DNA from: Bradyrhizobium sp. LHD-71
GTDB lineage: Bacteria; Pseudomonadota; Alphaproteobacteria; Rhizobiales; Xanthobacteraceae
Direction of reading: 5' to 3'
Length of the DNA stretch: 64,000 nucleotides
NCBI RefSeq assembly: GCF_031157255.1
Contig: NZ_JAVIFX010000007.1
Span: 1-64,000 of the forward strand
Below the pieces are notes generated by a model. It did no database searches, was not told the origin of the DNA, and saw only the letters and a program-made list of their open reading frames with translations. Positions 55,019 through 63,679 of this stretch are shown piece by piece (within the stretch, counting starts at the first letter, position 1; each line of letters begins with the position of its first letter). The position numbers were made by a program, and so were the translations under genes.

Positions 55019-56224
55019 CTACGCCGAGGCGGCTCGCTGAACTGGTGCTGCTGATGCTTCGTTGCCTTTCAGCACGTCCATCGCGGCGGCGACGCCGCCT
55101 GCCCGATGCGGTACGCTGGCGAGATGCAGGCCCATCTCCACGCCGGCCAGCGTGCCGATCAGCATCAGGTCATTGAAATGGCCGAGATGGCCGATGCGGA
55201 AGATCTTTCCTTTCAGCTTCGAAAGTCCGGCACCGAGCGACATGTCCAAATGTTCAAGCGTGACCTGCCGGAAGTGATCGGCATCGTGGCCATCCGGCAT
55301 CACGACCGCAGTCAGGATCGGCGAATGCTCGCGCGGCTCCAGGCAAAGGATTTCCAGATTCCAGCCGCGGACCGCCGCGCGGGCCGCAGCAGCATGACGC
55401 ACGTGTCGGGCAAAGACGTTGTCCAGCCCCTCCTCATGCAGCATCGCGATCGCTTCCTTCAGGCCATAGAGCATGTTGGTCGCGGGCGTGTACGGCCAGC
55501 TGCCACCCTTGTTGGCGGCGATGATCTCATGCCAGTCCCAGTAGGAGCGGTTCGACGTGTTGGCCTTCGCAGCCGCCAGCGCCTTGTCCGACACCGCGTT
55601 GAAGCCGAGGCCCGGCGGCAGCATCAAACCCTTTTGCGAGCCCGCCACGGTGACGTCGACGCCCCACGCGTCGTGCTCGTAGGCGATGGAGCCGAGCGAA
55701 GAGATCGTGTCCACCATGAACAGCGCCGGATGCTTGGCACGATCGATCGCCTTGCGGATGTCGGCGACGCGGCTGGTAGCGCCGGTCGAGGTCTCGTTGT
55801 GCACGACCATCACTGCCTTGATGCGATGGCTGCGATCCTCCGAGAGTTTCGCCTCGATCTGCTCGGGGCTGGCGCCGCGCCGCCAGTCGCCCGCAAGCAT
55901 GTCGACCTCGAGCTTGAAGCGCTCCGCCAGCGCGCGCCATTGGCTCGCGAAATGACCGGTCTCGGCCATCAGCACCTTATCGCCGGGCGACAGAGCGTTG
56001 ACGATCGCCGCTTCCCAAGCGCCGGTGCCGGACGAGGGATAGATCACCACCGGGTTCTTGGTCCGGAAGATCGATTTGCAGCCTTCCAGCACGTGCAGCC
56101 CGAGCTCGGCGAATTCGGGGCCACGATGGTCGATGGTCGGCATGTCGATCGCGCGCAGCACGCGATCGGGAACATTGGTGGGGCCGGGTATCTGCAGAAA
56201 GTGCCGGCCCGTATGCCTGGTCAT
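55019..56224 (-). CDS. Serine-glyoxylate aminotransferase (class V)
   Basis: A 401-residue PLP enzyme that most likely transfers the amino group from serine (or alanine) to glyoxylate, forming glycine and hydroxypyruvate. The class V fold is clear: FLQIPGPTNVPDRVLRAID at the start, YPSSGTGAWEAAIVNAL, the PLP-binding MVDTISSLGSIAYEHD and the Schiff-base Lys in VAGSQKGLMLPPGLGF near residue 200. The WDWHEIIAANK segment also fits. GAGGG precedes the ATG. It is divergent from a glycolate/lactate-dehydrogenase-type gene, linking it to glyoxylate handling. Confidence 0.9.
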   Translation of the reverse strand: MTRHTGRHFLQIPGPTNVPDRVLRAIDMPTIDHRGPEFAELGLHVLEGCKSIFRTKNPVVIYPSSGTGAWEAAIVNALSPGDKVLMAETGHFASQWRALAERFKLEVDMLAGDWRRGASPEQIEAKLSEDRSHRIKAVMVVHNETSTGATSRVADIRKAIDRAKHPALFMVDTISSLGSIAYEHDAWGVDVTVAGSQKGLMLPPGLGFNAVSDKALAAAKANTSNRSYWDWHEIIAANKGGSWPYTPATNMLYGLKEAIAMLHEEGLDNVFARHVRHAAAARAAVRGWNLEILCLEPREHSPILTAVVMPDGHDADHFRQVTLEHLDMSLGAGLSKLKGKIFRIGHLGHFNDLMLIGTLAGVEMGLHLASVPHRAGGVAAAMDVLKGNEASAAPVQRAASA

Positions 56225-56376
56225 GGTCGTTCCCTCGCCTGCGGTTGTCGGATTGTCGATGATTGTAGTCTTCGCGCGGGGTCAGCGACAACCCGCTGAA
56301 ACATCACATCATCGTCGAATTGCAATCGTTCCGCCAAGCGAGGACAATGCGAGACGTCATTTCGATTGAGGCCACG

Positions 56377-59346
56377 ATGGCTCAGCCCGCAGCCGCAGCA
56401 AAACCCCGAGCCACCGACGAGCTCGCCCGACGCCTCGCCGCCGAGGTGACCGGCGAGATCCTGTTCGACACGGCGAGTCGTGGCCGCTATGCGACGGACG
56501 CCTCGTTCTACCAGATCATCCCGGCGGGTGTCGTCGTGCCGCGCACCACCGAGGAGGCGCTGCGCGCGCTCGCCATTGCCCGCGACTCCGGCTTCACGGT
56601 CACGCCACGGGGCGGCGGCACCTCGCAATGCGGTCAGGTCATCAACAGCGGCCTGGTCGTGGACTTTTCGAAGCATCTGCACCGCATCCTGTCGCTCGAC
56701 GCCGAAAGACAAACATGCGTGGTCGAACCCGGCATCGTGCTCGACGACCTCAACCGCCAGCTTCGCCCCCATGGTCTCTGGTTTCCGGTGGACGTCTCCA
56801 CTGCCTCGCGCGCGACGATTGGCGGAATGGCCGGCAACAACTCGTGCGGTGGCCGCTCGTTGCGCTACGGCACGATGCGCGACAACACGCTTGGCATGCA
56901 GGCTGCGCTGGCCGACGGCACGCTGCTGACATTCGATGAACAACCGCGCGACGCAGCACTGTCGAACGTCGATGCGCCGGGGCGCGATCTCTTTCGCGAC
57001 ATGTTCGCGCTGGGCGAGCGTGAGGCAGGCGAAATCGCCACGCGGTTTCCGAAGGTGCAGCGGCGTGTCGGCGGCTATAATCTCGACGCGCTGACGCCAT
57101 CGGCGGCACCGAACAATCTGGCGCATCTCTTGGTCGGCTCCGAAGGGACGCTTGCTTTCACCACGCAGGTCGAACTCAAGCTCTGGCCGATCATCCGCAA
57201 CCGCGTCCTGGGAGTCTGCCACTTCGGCAGCTTCTACGAGGCAATGGACGCAACGCAGCATCTGGTGAAGCTGCAGCCGATTGCCATTGAACTGGTGGAT
57301 CGGACCATGATCGGGCTCGGGCGCGATATCGCGATGTTTCGCCCGACCATTGAAACCGCAGTGCGCGGTGATCCCGACGCCCTGCTGCTGGTGGAATTCG
57401 CCGAGGAAGACCAGGGCGAGAACCTTCGCCGGCTGAAACAGCTCGGCGAATTGATGGCCGACCTCGGCTTCGGCTGGAGCCAGCCTAAGAAGCGCTGGGG
57501 CGGCGTCGTCGAGGTCGCCGATCCGGCCTTGCAGGCCAGCATCGCCGACTTCCGCGCCGCCGGGCTCAACGTCATGATGTCGATGAAGCAGGAAGGCAAG
57601 CCCGTTTCCTTCATCGAGGATTGCGCAGTGCCGTTGCCGCACCTCGCCGACTACACCGAACGCCTCAATCGCATCTTCGAGAAGCATGGCACGCACGGAA
57701 CGATGTACGCGCACGCGTCCGAAGGCTGCCTGCATGTGCGGCCGGTGCTGAATTTGAAGCTGGAGAAGGATGTGCGCGCGATGCGCGCCATCGCCGAGGA
57801 AGCCTTCGCGATGGTGCGCGAATACAAGGGTTCGCACTCGGGCGAGCACGGCGACGGCATCGTCCGTTCGGAATTTCACGAGGCGATGTTCGGCTCGCGG
57901 CTGATCCGCACGTTCGAGGAGGTGAAGCAGCGCTTCGACCCGGAGGGCACGCTCAATCCCGGCAAGATCGTGCATGCGCCGCGCATGGACGATCGCAACC
58001 TGTTCCGCTACCCGGCGGACTACCGCCCGATCGACCTCAAAACCGCGCTCGACTGGTCGTCATATACCGGCGCGTCCGGCGGCTTCCAGGGCGCGATCGA
58101 GATGTGCAACAACAACGGCACCTGCCGGAAGCTGGAAGGCGGCGTCATGTGTCCGTCGTTCCGCGCCACGCGCGACGAAAAGGACGTGACGCGCGGGCGG
58201 GCAAACACGCTGAGGCTCGCGATGACCGGCCAGCTCGGTGCCGACGCCCTCACCTCCGATGCGGTAATGGACGCACTCGAGCTTTGCGTCTCCTGCAAGG
58301 CCTGTCGCAACGAGTGTCCGACCGGCGTTGACATGGCGAAGATGAAGATCGAGGTGCTTGCCGCACGCCACGAACGATTCGGCCTGTCGCTGCGCGACCG
58401 ATTGATCGCCTTCCTGCCGCGCTACGCACCGCTGGCCGCGCGGTTTGCACCACTGGCGAACGTCCGCAACCAAAGCCGATTGCTGCGGCAACTGTTCGAG
58501 CGCGTCGCCGGCGTAAGCGCCAGGCGCGTGCTGCCCAGATGGCGCAGCGATGCTTTCGATTCTTCAGCCGGGGCCACAGGCCCTGCCGGCGGCAAGGAGG
58601 TCGTGCTGTTTGCAGACACCTTCAATCGGGCCTATGAGCGCGAGAATCTCGACGCCGCCGTCAACGTCCTGACCGAGGCCGGCTATCGCGTGCATCTGCC
58701 GCGACCGGCCTCGGGGCGCCGAGCGCTCTGCTGTGGCCGGACGTTTCTTTCGGCGGGCCTCGTCGAACATGCACGTGCGGAGCTGGCGCGCACCGTCGCG
58801 ACCTTCGCGCCGTTCGCTGCACGCGGCGTTCCGATCGTCGGACTTGAGCCAAGCTGTCTGCTGACGCTGCGCGATGAACTTCTGTCGCTGCGCAATGACG
58901 AGGCCGCAAGGTCGATTGCGGCGCATGCTGTCCTGTTCGAGGAATTTCTGTCGCGCGAAGCGGCGGCCGGCCGGCTCAAGCTCCCCCTTCATCCTTTGAA
59001 AAAGAAAGCGCTGCTGCACGGCCACTGCCATCAGAAATCCTTCGGCGCCTTCAAGCCGGTAGAACAAGTGCTGCGGCTCATCCCCGAGCTCGACGTGAAG
59101 TCGGTCGAGTCGAGCTGTTGCGGAATGGCCGGAGCGTTCGGCTATGGCGCCGACACGTTTGAAGCCTCGATGGCGATGGCGGAGCTCTCACTGCTGCCTG
59201 CCGTCCGGCAGTCGCAAGCGGATGACCTGATCGTCGCCGACGGCTTTTCCTGTCGCCATCAGATTGCCGACGGCGCGAAGCGCGAGGCACTGCACGTCGC
59301 CCGCGTGCTGCAGATGAGTTTGCGGGGTGGGCCGTTGCAAGCGTAG
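56377..59346 (+). CDS. FAD/Fe-S oxidoreductase, GlcD-GlcF-like fusion (YdiJ-like)
   Basis: A flavoenzyme of about 989 residues joining two parts. Residues ~20-540 are a GlcD-like FAD domain (PRGGGTSQCGQVINSGLVVD, ATIGGMAGNNSCGGRSLRYG, GEHGDGIVRSEF). Residues ~600-989 are a GlcF-like Fe-S part. It starts with CNNNGTCRK and a [4Fe-4S] site CVSCKACRNECP, and ends with two CCG-type cysteine-rich motifs (ALCCGRTFLSAG, SSCCGMAGAFGY). Such enzymes oxidise D-2-hydroxy acids (glycolate, D-lactate, D-2-hydroxyglutarate) and pass electrons to the membrane. ATG 56377 has GAGG 5 bases before it; 56347 and 56320 are alternatives. Its neighbour, serine-glyoxylate aminotransferase, favours glycolate. Confidence 0.92.
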   Translation: MAQPAAAAKPRATDELARRLAAEVTGEILFDTASRGRYATDASFYQIIPAGVVVPRTTEEALRALAIARDSGFTVTPRGGGTSQCGQVINSGLVVDFSKHLHRILSLDAERQTCVVEPGIVLDDLNRQLRPHGLWFPVDVSTASRATIGGMAGNNSCGGRSLRYGTMRDNTLGMQAALADGTLLTFDEQPRDAALSNVDAPGRDLFRDMFALGEREAGEIATRFPKVQRRVGGYNLDALTPSAAPNNLAHLLVGSEGTLAFTTQVELKLWPIIRNRVLGVCHFGSFYEAMDATQHLVKLQPIAIELVDRTMIGLGRDIAMFRPTIETAVRGDPDALLLVEFAEEDQGENLRRLKQLGELMADLGFGWSQPKKRWGGVVEVADPALQASIADFRAAGLNVMMSMKQEGKPVSFIEDCAVPLPHLADYTERLNRIFEKHGTHGTMYAHASEGCLHVRPVLNLKLEKDVRAMRAIAEEAFAMVREYKGSHSGEHGDGIVRSEFHEAMFGSRLIRTFEEVKQRFDPEGTLNPGKIVHAPRMDDRNLFRYPADYRPIDLKTALDWSSYTGASGGFQGAIEMCNNNGTCRKLEGGVMCPSFRATRDEKDVTRGRANTLRLAMTGQLGADALTSDAVMDALELCVSCKACRNECPTGVDMAKMKIEVLAARHERFGLSLRDRLIAFLPRYAPLAARFAPLANVRNQSRLLRQLFERVAGVSARRVLPRWRSDAFDSSAGATGPAGGKEVVLFADTFNRAYERENLDAAVNVLTEAGYRVHLPRPASGRRALCCGRTFLSAGLVEHARAELARTVATFAPFAARGVPIVGLEPSCLLTLRDELLSLRNDEAARSIAAHAVLFEEFLSREAAAGRLKLPLHPLKKKALLHGHCHQKSFGAFKPVEQVLRLIPELDVKSVESSCCGMAGAFGYGADTFEASMAMAELSLLPAVRQSQADDLIVADGFSCRHQIADGAKREALHVARVLQMSLRGGPLQA

Positions 59347-59355
59347 CTAAGGCTT

Positions 59356-59436
59356 GTAGCCCGGATGAGCGCAGCGACATCCGGGGAGAGTTGGCGGAGA
59401 GTCAATCCCGGGTGTCGCTGCGCTCACCCGGGCTAC
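59356..59436. repeat. 31-bp inverted repeat between convergent genes
   Basis: Arms 59356-59386 and 59405-59436 match as reverse complements with a few mismatches (GTAGCCCGGATGAGCGCAGC in the left arm, GTAGCCCGGGTGAGCGCAGC from the right). Each arm is itself palindromic. It lies between the Fe-S oxidoreductase stop and the DUF1932 gene stop, and probably works as a bidirectional terminator. Confidence 0.7.
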
Positions 59437-59459
59437 AGCGCCGAGTTTATGGAGAGGCG

Positions 59460-60305
59460 CTAACATCCAATAAAGCGGTTGAGCGTAGAGATGATCTCGG
59501 AGTCGGGACCTGCGCGATTGTCTTCGGCAATGTGGACGTAGAGGTCAGCGGCGCCGGTCAGCATCGTCGATGCGCCCTGTTCCGGGAGCAGAAATTTTGC
59601 GATCTCGCGCATCTCGCCGTCCCAGCGATAGGCCTTGTCGTACATGCTCGGCAACGCCTTCGAAAGCCAGCCATAGAGCTGCGGCTGGCTGAACTTCAGT
59701 TCGGCGATGAGGCTTTCGGCTGCGCCGTTGCGCCCCGCTCCGAGCGCCATGGCTGCGCCAAGCGCCTGAAAACCCTTGGTGATACCGGCGTAGGACATCT
59801 TCAGGGTGGACGCATCACCAAGCGTTGTCGACAGCACGCGCGTATCGAGACCCAGCTGTTTCAGCACCTCGGCCTCGCCTGATATCGGTCCCGATAGATA
59901 GAGGCGCGGACTCGAGCCGTCCGGCTTGGGCGCAGCACCGATGATCGATCCATCGAGGAACGGCAGGCCTTTCTCGACGAAGGTCTTCGAGATCGCCGCC
60001 AGCGTTTGCGGTGCGATCGCGTTGCAATCGATATAGACGGGCTTTCTGGAGGCCTGCTGGATGAAGCCAAGAAAGCGCTCAGCCGTCGCGCCCGCCACGG
60101 AAGGCGGGACGATCGAAAGGAAAAGCTCGGATTCGGCAATCAGGGTGGCATCGTCCACCACAGTGACGCCTGCTCCACGAGCGCGTTTGGCGCTCGCTTC
60201 GCTACGGCCGGACAGCGACGTCAGCACGCGAGCCCCGCGCTCGACCAGCCGCTGCGCGACCCCAGCCCCCATCTCACCCATGGCCACGACTGCGACAACC
60301 GTCAT
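59460..60305 (-). CDS. NAD(P)-dependent dehydrogenase with DUF1932
   Basis: A 281-residue protein with a 6-phosphogluconate-dehydrogenase-type NAD(P)-binding domain (VVAVVAMGEMGAGVAQRL, residues 1-18; then FLSIVPPSVAGATAERFL). The C-terminal DUF1932 domain spans about 190-260 (LKFSQPQLYGWLSKALPSMY). It belongs to the 3-hydroxyisobutyrate-dehydrogenase-like group; substrate not known. AAGGAG lies 7 bases before the ATG. Divergent from a lone ABC substrate-binding protein gene, 252 bases away. Confidence 0.87.
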   Translation of the reverse strand: MTVVAVVAMGEMGAGVAQRLVERGARVLTSLSGRSEASAKRARGAGVTVVDDATLIAESELFLSIVPPSVAGATAERFLGFIQQASRKPVYIDCNAIAPQTLAAISKTFVEKGLPFLDGSIIGAAPKPDGSSPRLYLSGPISGEAEVLKQLGLDTRVLSTTLGDASTLKMSYAGITKGFQALGAAMALGAGRNGAAESLIAELKFSQPQLYGWLSKALPSMYDKAYRWDGEMREIAKFLLPEQGASTMLTGAADLYVHIAEDNRAGPDSEIISTLNRFIGC

Positions 60306-60557
60306 GTGATTGCTCCTTAGATTTTGCGCGCCAAGCTAATCGCAATTTCGCGCCGCACAAGTCGCAATCGCTCGACCGCTTGACGCCGGATAGGCAAGCC
60401 TGCACAATTTTTCGACGGTCGCTTGCCTTCGAATTCAACCTATCGAGCCGTTTGTGGTGCCGGGCATCCGTCCCGGAGCATGATCGTCTCCAATGACAAG
60501 ACCGTCGCACAGGTGACGGGCGTACGGAGAAGACCAATAAAACATTAGGAGAGGACG

Positions 60558-62126
60558 ATGCCCAGGTTTGTGACGGCTTTGGCGGCGGCAGCGGTCGCCT
60601 GCGCGGCTTCGGCGGCGCATGGACAAACGCTGCGGATGATGAAATCGCTCGACGCACCGCATTATGATGGCCAGCGCACCACGTGGTCGCCCTCCTCCGA
60701 CATCGTCAATATGTTCCAGGACACGCTGGTGGCGCTGGATTGGGACGGCAAGACGGTGATCCCCTACCTCGCAAAATCGTGGACCGTCAGCGAGGACGGC
60801 AAGACCTACACCTTCAAGCTGCGCGACGACGTGCAATTCTGCAGCGGCAAGAAGTTCACCTCGGCCGATGTCGTCTACAGCGTCAAGCGCCTGCTTGATC
60901 CCGAAACCAAGGCGCCGCTGAAATGGCGCGCCGGAAATCTCAAGGAGGTGCGCGCGACAGATCCTTACACCGTCGAGTACGAGCTCAACGAGCCTTACGC
61001 GGATCTGATGATCAACCTCGTCAGCTTCACGATGGCGATCCACAACAAGGACAGCGTAGAGAAACACGGCAAGGACTATGGCGTGCAGGCGATCGACGGC
61101 ACCGGACCGTGGTGCTTCGAATCCTGGCAGCCACGCACGGAGATCGTCCTCAAGCGACACGACGCCTACAAGTGGGGACCATCGATGTACCAGAACAAGG
61201 GTCCGGTGAAATTCGAACGCCTCTCGATCAGGATCGTGCCCGAGGACTCCGCCCGCGTCGCCGCGATGATGGGCGGCCAGTTCGACGTCACTCATCAGAT
61301 CCCTCTGCAGTTCATCCAGCAGGTGAAGGCTGCGCCGATGCTGCAGGTGCAGGAGGCGAAGCCAAATTTCCAGCTCATGTATTATGGCTTCAAGACCAAC
61401 CGGCCGATGGTCTCAGATCCACGCGTGCGGGAGGCCATGAGCATCGCCATTAATCGCGCCGAGATCGTCAAGGGGATCATGCTGGGCAACGCCGCGCCCG
61501 CCTACACCTTCATCGATCCGGACACGCTGGATTTCGATGCCGCAACCAAAGCAATGATCAAGGAGGACGTCGAACGGGCGAAGACGCTGCTCGACGAAGC
61601 GGGCTGGAAGGTCGGCTCCGACGGCTTCCGCACCAAGGACGGCATGCGCCTCGCGCCAAAGGTTCTGTTCACGCAGGTTTCGTACTTTCCGCGCGTTTCG
61701 GAAGCGATCCAGGGATACATGCGCAAGATCGGCGTCGACTGGAACATCATCGGCTATGACTCAACGATCGCGCCGGCGAAGATGGCCGAACAGGATTACG
61801 AATTGTGGACGGTGACATTCCCTTACGTCTCATCCGGCGACCTTTTGAACTTCTATTTCGACTCGGCGAACATTCCGGCGCCGAACCGGATGAACTGGAA
61901 GGACGCGCAGACGGACGAGTGGCTGAAGCTCGGCCGAGCTTCGCTCACTGACGCGGATCGCGCAAAATACTACGGCCTGGTGCAGCGGCGGATCACCGAA
62001 CAGCACCTTTGGATGCCGGTGATGAACGTCGCCATGTACACCACCAGCAACAAGAAGCTGAAGGGCGTCCGTCCGCACATGCTGTACCAGAACACGTTTT
62101 ACAAAGGGCTGGACTATTCGTTCTGA
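60558..62126 (+). CDS. ABC substrate-binding protein, SBP_bac_5 family (orphan)
   Basis: Periplasmic binding protein of 522 residues. A signal peptide (LAAAAVACAASAAHGQ) is followed by LRMMKSLDAPHYDG, the family segment AKSWTVSEDGKTYTFKLRDD, then FTSADVVYSVKRL and DPRVREAMSIAINRAEIV. It is only distantly like the two importer proteins at 24-28 kb. No permease or ATPase gene adjoins it in the window, so it must share a transporter or have partners elsewhere. AGGAGAGGACG precedes the ATG. Confidence 0.92.
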   Translation: MPRFVTALAAAAVACAASAAHGQTLRMMKSLDAPHYDGQRTTWSPSSDIVNMFQDTLVALDWDGKTVIPYLAKSWTVSEDGKTYTFKLRDDVQFCSGKKFTSADVVYSVKRLLDPETKAPLKWRAGNLKEVRATDPYTVEYELNEPYADLMINLVSFTMAIHNKDSVEKHGKDYGVQAIDGTGPWCFESWQPRTEIVLKRHDAYKWGPSMYQNKGPVKFERLSIRIVPEDSARVAAMMGGQFDVTHQIPLQFIQQVKAAPMLQVQEAKPNFQLMYYGFKTNRPMVSDPRVREAMSIAINRAEIVKGIMLGNAAPAYTFIDPDTLDFDAATKAMIKEDVERAKTLLDEAGWKVGSDGFRTKDGMRLAPKVLFTQVSYFPRVSEAIQGYMRKIGVDWNIIGYDSTIAPAKMAEQDYELWTVTFPYVSSGDLLNFYFDSANIPAPNRMNWKDAQTDEWLKLGRASLTDADRAKYYGLVQRRITEQHLWMPVMNVAMYTTSNKKLKGVRPHMLYQNTFYKGLDYSF

Positions 62127-62154
62127 AGACGTGATGAGCCCCGCTGGATCGTCG

Positions 62155-62197
62155 CCATAGGCGCGCGAAGCGACGCCCGCTCGTCGAACGGCTACGG
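62155..62197 (-). repeat. Third copy of the CCATAG palindromic family
   Basis: Starting CCATAGGCGCGCGAAGCGAC and ending GAACGGCTACGG, this is a slightly degenerate reverse copy of the element at 54702-54743. It lies 28 bases after the orphan binding-protein stop. Confidence 0.65.
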
Positions 62198-62233
62198 CGA
62201 GCGAAGCGCCCTCGGAAATGCCGGAGGTCCGTC

Positions 62234-62259
62234 CCCGCATGGCGCTACGCTTATGCGGG
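62234..62259 (-). terminator. Hairpin after the terpene synthase gene
   Basis: CCCGCAT and ATGCGGG pair across a 12-base loop, about 30 bases past the terpene synthase stop on the minus strand. It is short and lacks a T-run, so it is a weak terminator candidate that may belong to a GTAGCCCGCAT-type repeat. Confidence 0.35.
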
Positions 62260-62288
62260 CTACGGGATTGAGCGCCGTCGCTTCATCG

Positions 62289-63413
62289 CTAGGAGTTGTT
62301 GAGGTAGTCGCAGACGCGATAGCGGCCGGTCGTGAGGCTCCAGTCCAGGTTGCCCCTGATCCATGCCTTCAGCCCTTCGACATAAAGCCGGACGGCGCGA
62401 TCCTGCTCGGCTCGCAGCAGGCGATCGGTCATCTCGACGAAGCTTCGCATGTCGGCGTTGGCGAGACCACCGACATGCGCGAACGCCTCGGCGATAGACC
62501 TCCCGTGCTCGTGGGCAATGACCGCCGGCAGGTTCATCGGCACGTCCTGCGAAAGTTCGCGCAAGCCGGACAGGATATCGTGGTGATTGGAAATGATGCG
62601 GGTGGCTTTGTTGACGATGGCCTGCAGCTCCGGACGACACCACGTCGAGCCCGGCAGTTCGTACCCGCCGGCGATCTCAATGAATACGAAACAGACCGAG
62701 CGCAGGCAATTGATGGCGTCCCGGACGGGGATGTAATCAGCTTGCGCCGGCAGGCGCTTGCGCGAGAAGCAGACCGCTTCGCAGCACCCGGCAAGAAAAA
62801 ATTCGACCATGCCGCCCACCAAGCGATCGATCTGCTCATAGGTGGCGAGCCGCCGCAGACGCCGGCTGATGTCTTGCAGAGCAAGCAGGGACGCGTTGAC
62901 AGGCGCACAGAGATCTTCCGGATCGCGGAGAATGCGAATGCACCGAAAGACATGTTCGGACGTGACCGAGAGTGCATTCGACATGCCCGGCTCTTCGACA
63001 TAGACGTCGTCGGTCAGAAAAAGCCATACGGTCAGGTCCGAGACGAGCTGAATCGCCTCGATCCGACCGGTGGGATGGACCCGCGCCGCACGGACACCGA
63101 ACTCGGCATTTCGCGCTACAGACTCTTCAGTCGAAGACTTGATGTAATGAAAGCGCTTCATCCACGCGATCGTGCCCTCTTCGATTCGCTTGGCGTCGGG
63201 GTGAATGGCTGGAGGAAACGGGCAATCAAGCGGCGGTGGAGTGACGCGGCCGGGCGCGCGTGCGGAGGACTCGCCAATTCGATTGGACGGACGTGGCCGA
63301 TCCGTATCGACGGGCACCCACGAATCGACGACGTGCTGATCGAGCAAACCTGCCTGCACCGTGCCGGATGCGACGTCGTTCGGCGTGCCGCCCTTGTACG
63401 TAACAAAGTTCAT
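62289..63413 (-). CDS. Class I terpene synthase
   Basis: A 374-residue protein whose C-terminal ~300 residues show the class I terpene cyclase pattern. The opening PFPPAIHPDAKRIEEGTIAW resembles the 2-methylisoborneol/geosmin-type family. The Asp-rich Mg motif is LTDDVYVEE near residue 135. The second metal triad is SNHHDILSGLRE near 280 (Asp, Ser and Glu in place; the residue before the Asp is His rather than Asn). The end has the family's WSLTTGRYR. The first ~60 residues are Pro/Arg-rich and of low complexity. It should ionise and cyclise a prenyl diphosphate, but the chain length is not readable. A strong-looking antisense frame covers it; the motifs settle the strand. Confidence 0.8.
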   Translation of the reverse strand: MNFVTYKGGTPNDVASGTVQAGLLDQHVVDSWVPVDTDRPRPSNRIGESSARAPGRVTPPPLDCPFPPAIHPDAKRIEEGTIAWMKRFHYIKSSTEESVARNAEFGVRAARVHPTGRIEAIQLVSDLTVWLFLTDDVYVEEPGMSNALSVTSEHVFRCIRILRDPEDLCAPVNASLLALQDISRRLRRLATYEQIDRLVGGMVEFFLAGCCEAVCFSRKRLPAQADYIPVRDAINCLRSVCFVFIEIAGGYELPGSTWCRPELQAIVNKATRIISNHHDILSGLRELSQDVPMNLPAVIAHEHGRSIAEAFAHVGGLANADMRSFVEMTDRLLRAEQDRAVRLYVEGLKAWIRGNLDWSLTTGRYRVCDYLNNS

Positions 63414-63679
63414 GGTCGCTTGTCTCCGATTGCCTGCTCATGTTTCAGCAGTGTGCGTAGCCGGCAGATGAGCGGCGTGCTGTTACTTGCGAAACAGGGA
63501 CCCGGCCCGACGCGATCGCGGCCTTGGAGGTGCCGACATCGCACCGGAGATTCGCGAATGCCAATGATACGATTTCAGAGACGTCCTGAAGAAGATTCAG
63601 CGGACCGACTTGTTGGCCGCCGCACAGTGAGGCTAAGCTCACCCGGGATACGACGCGGGACAACAGGAGGGGAGTTGCG

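Noticed and set aside
56221-57975. 584-residue minus frame opposite the FAD/Fe-S fusion
   Set aside because: Shadow of the GlcD-like domain, with no coherent fold signals.
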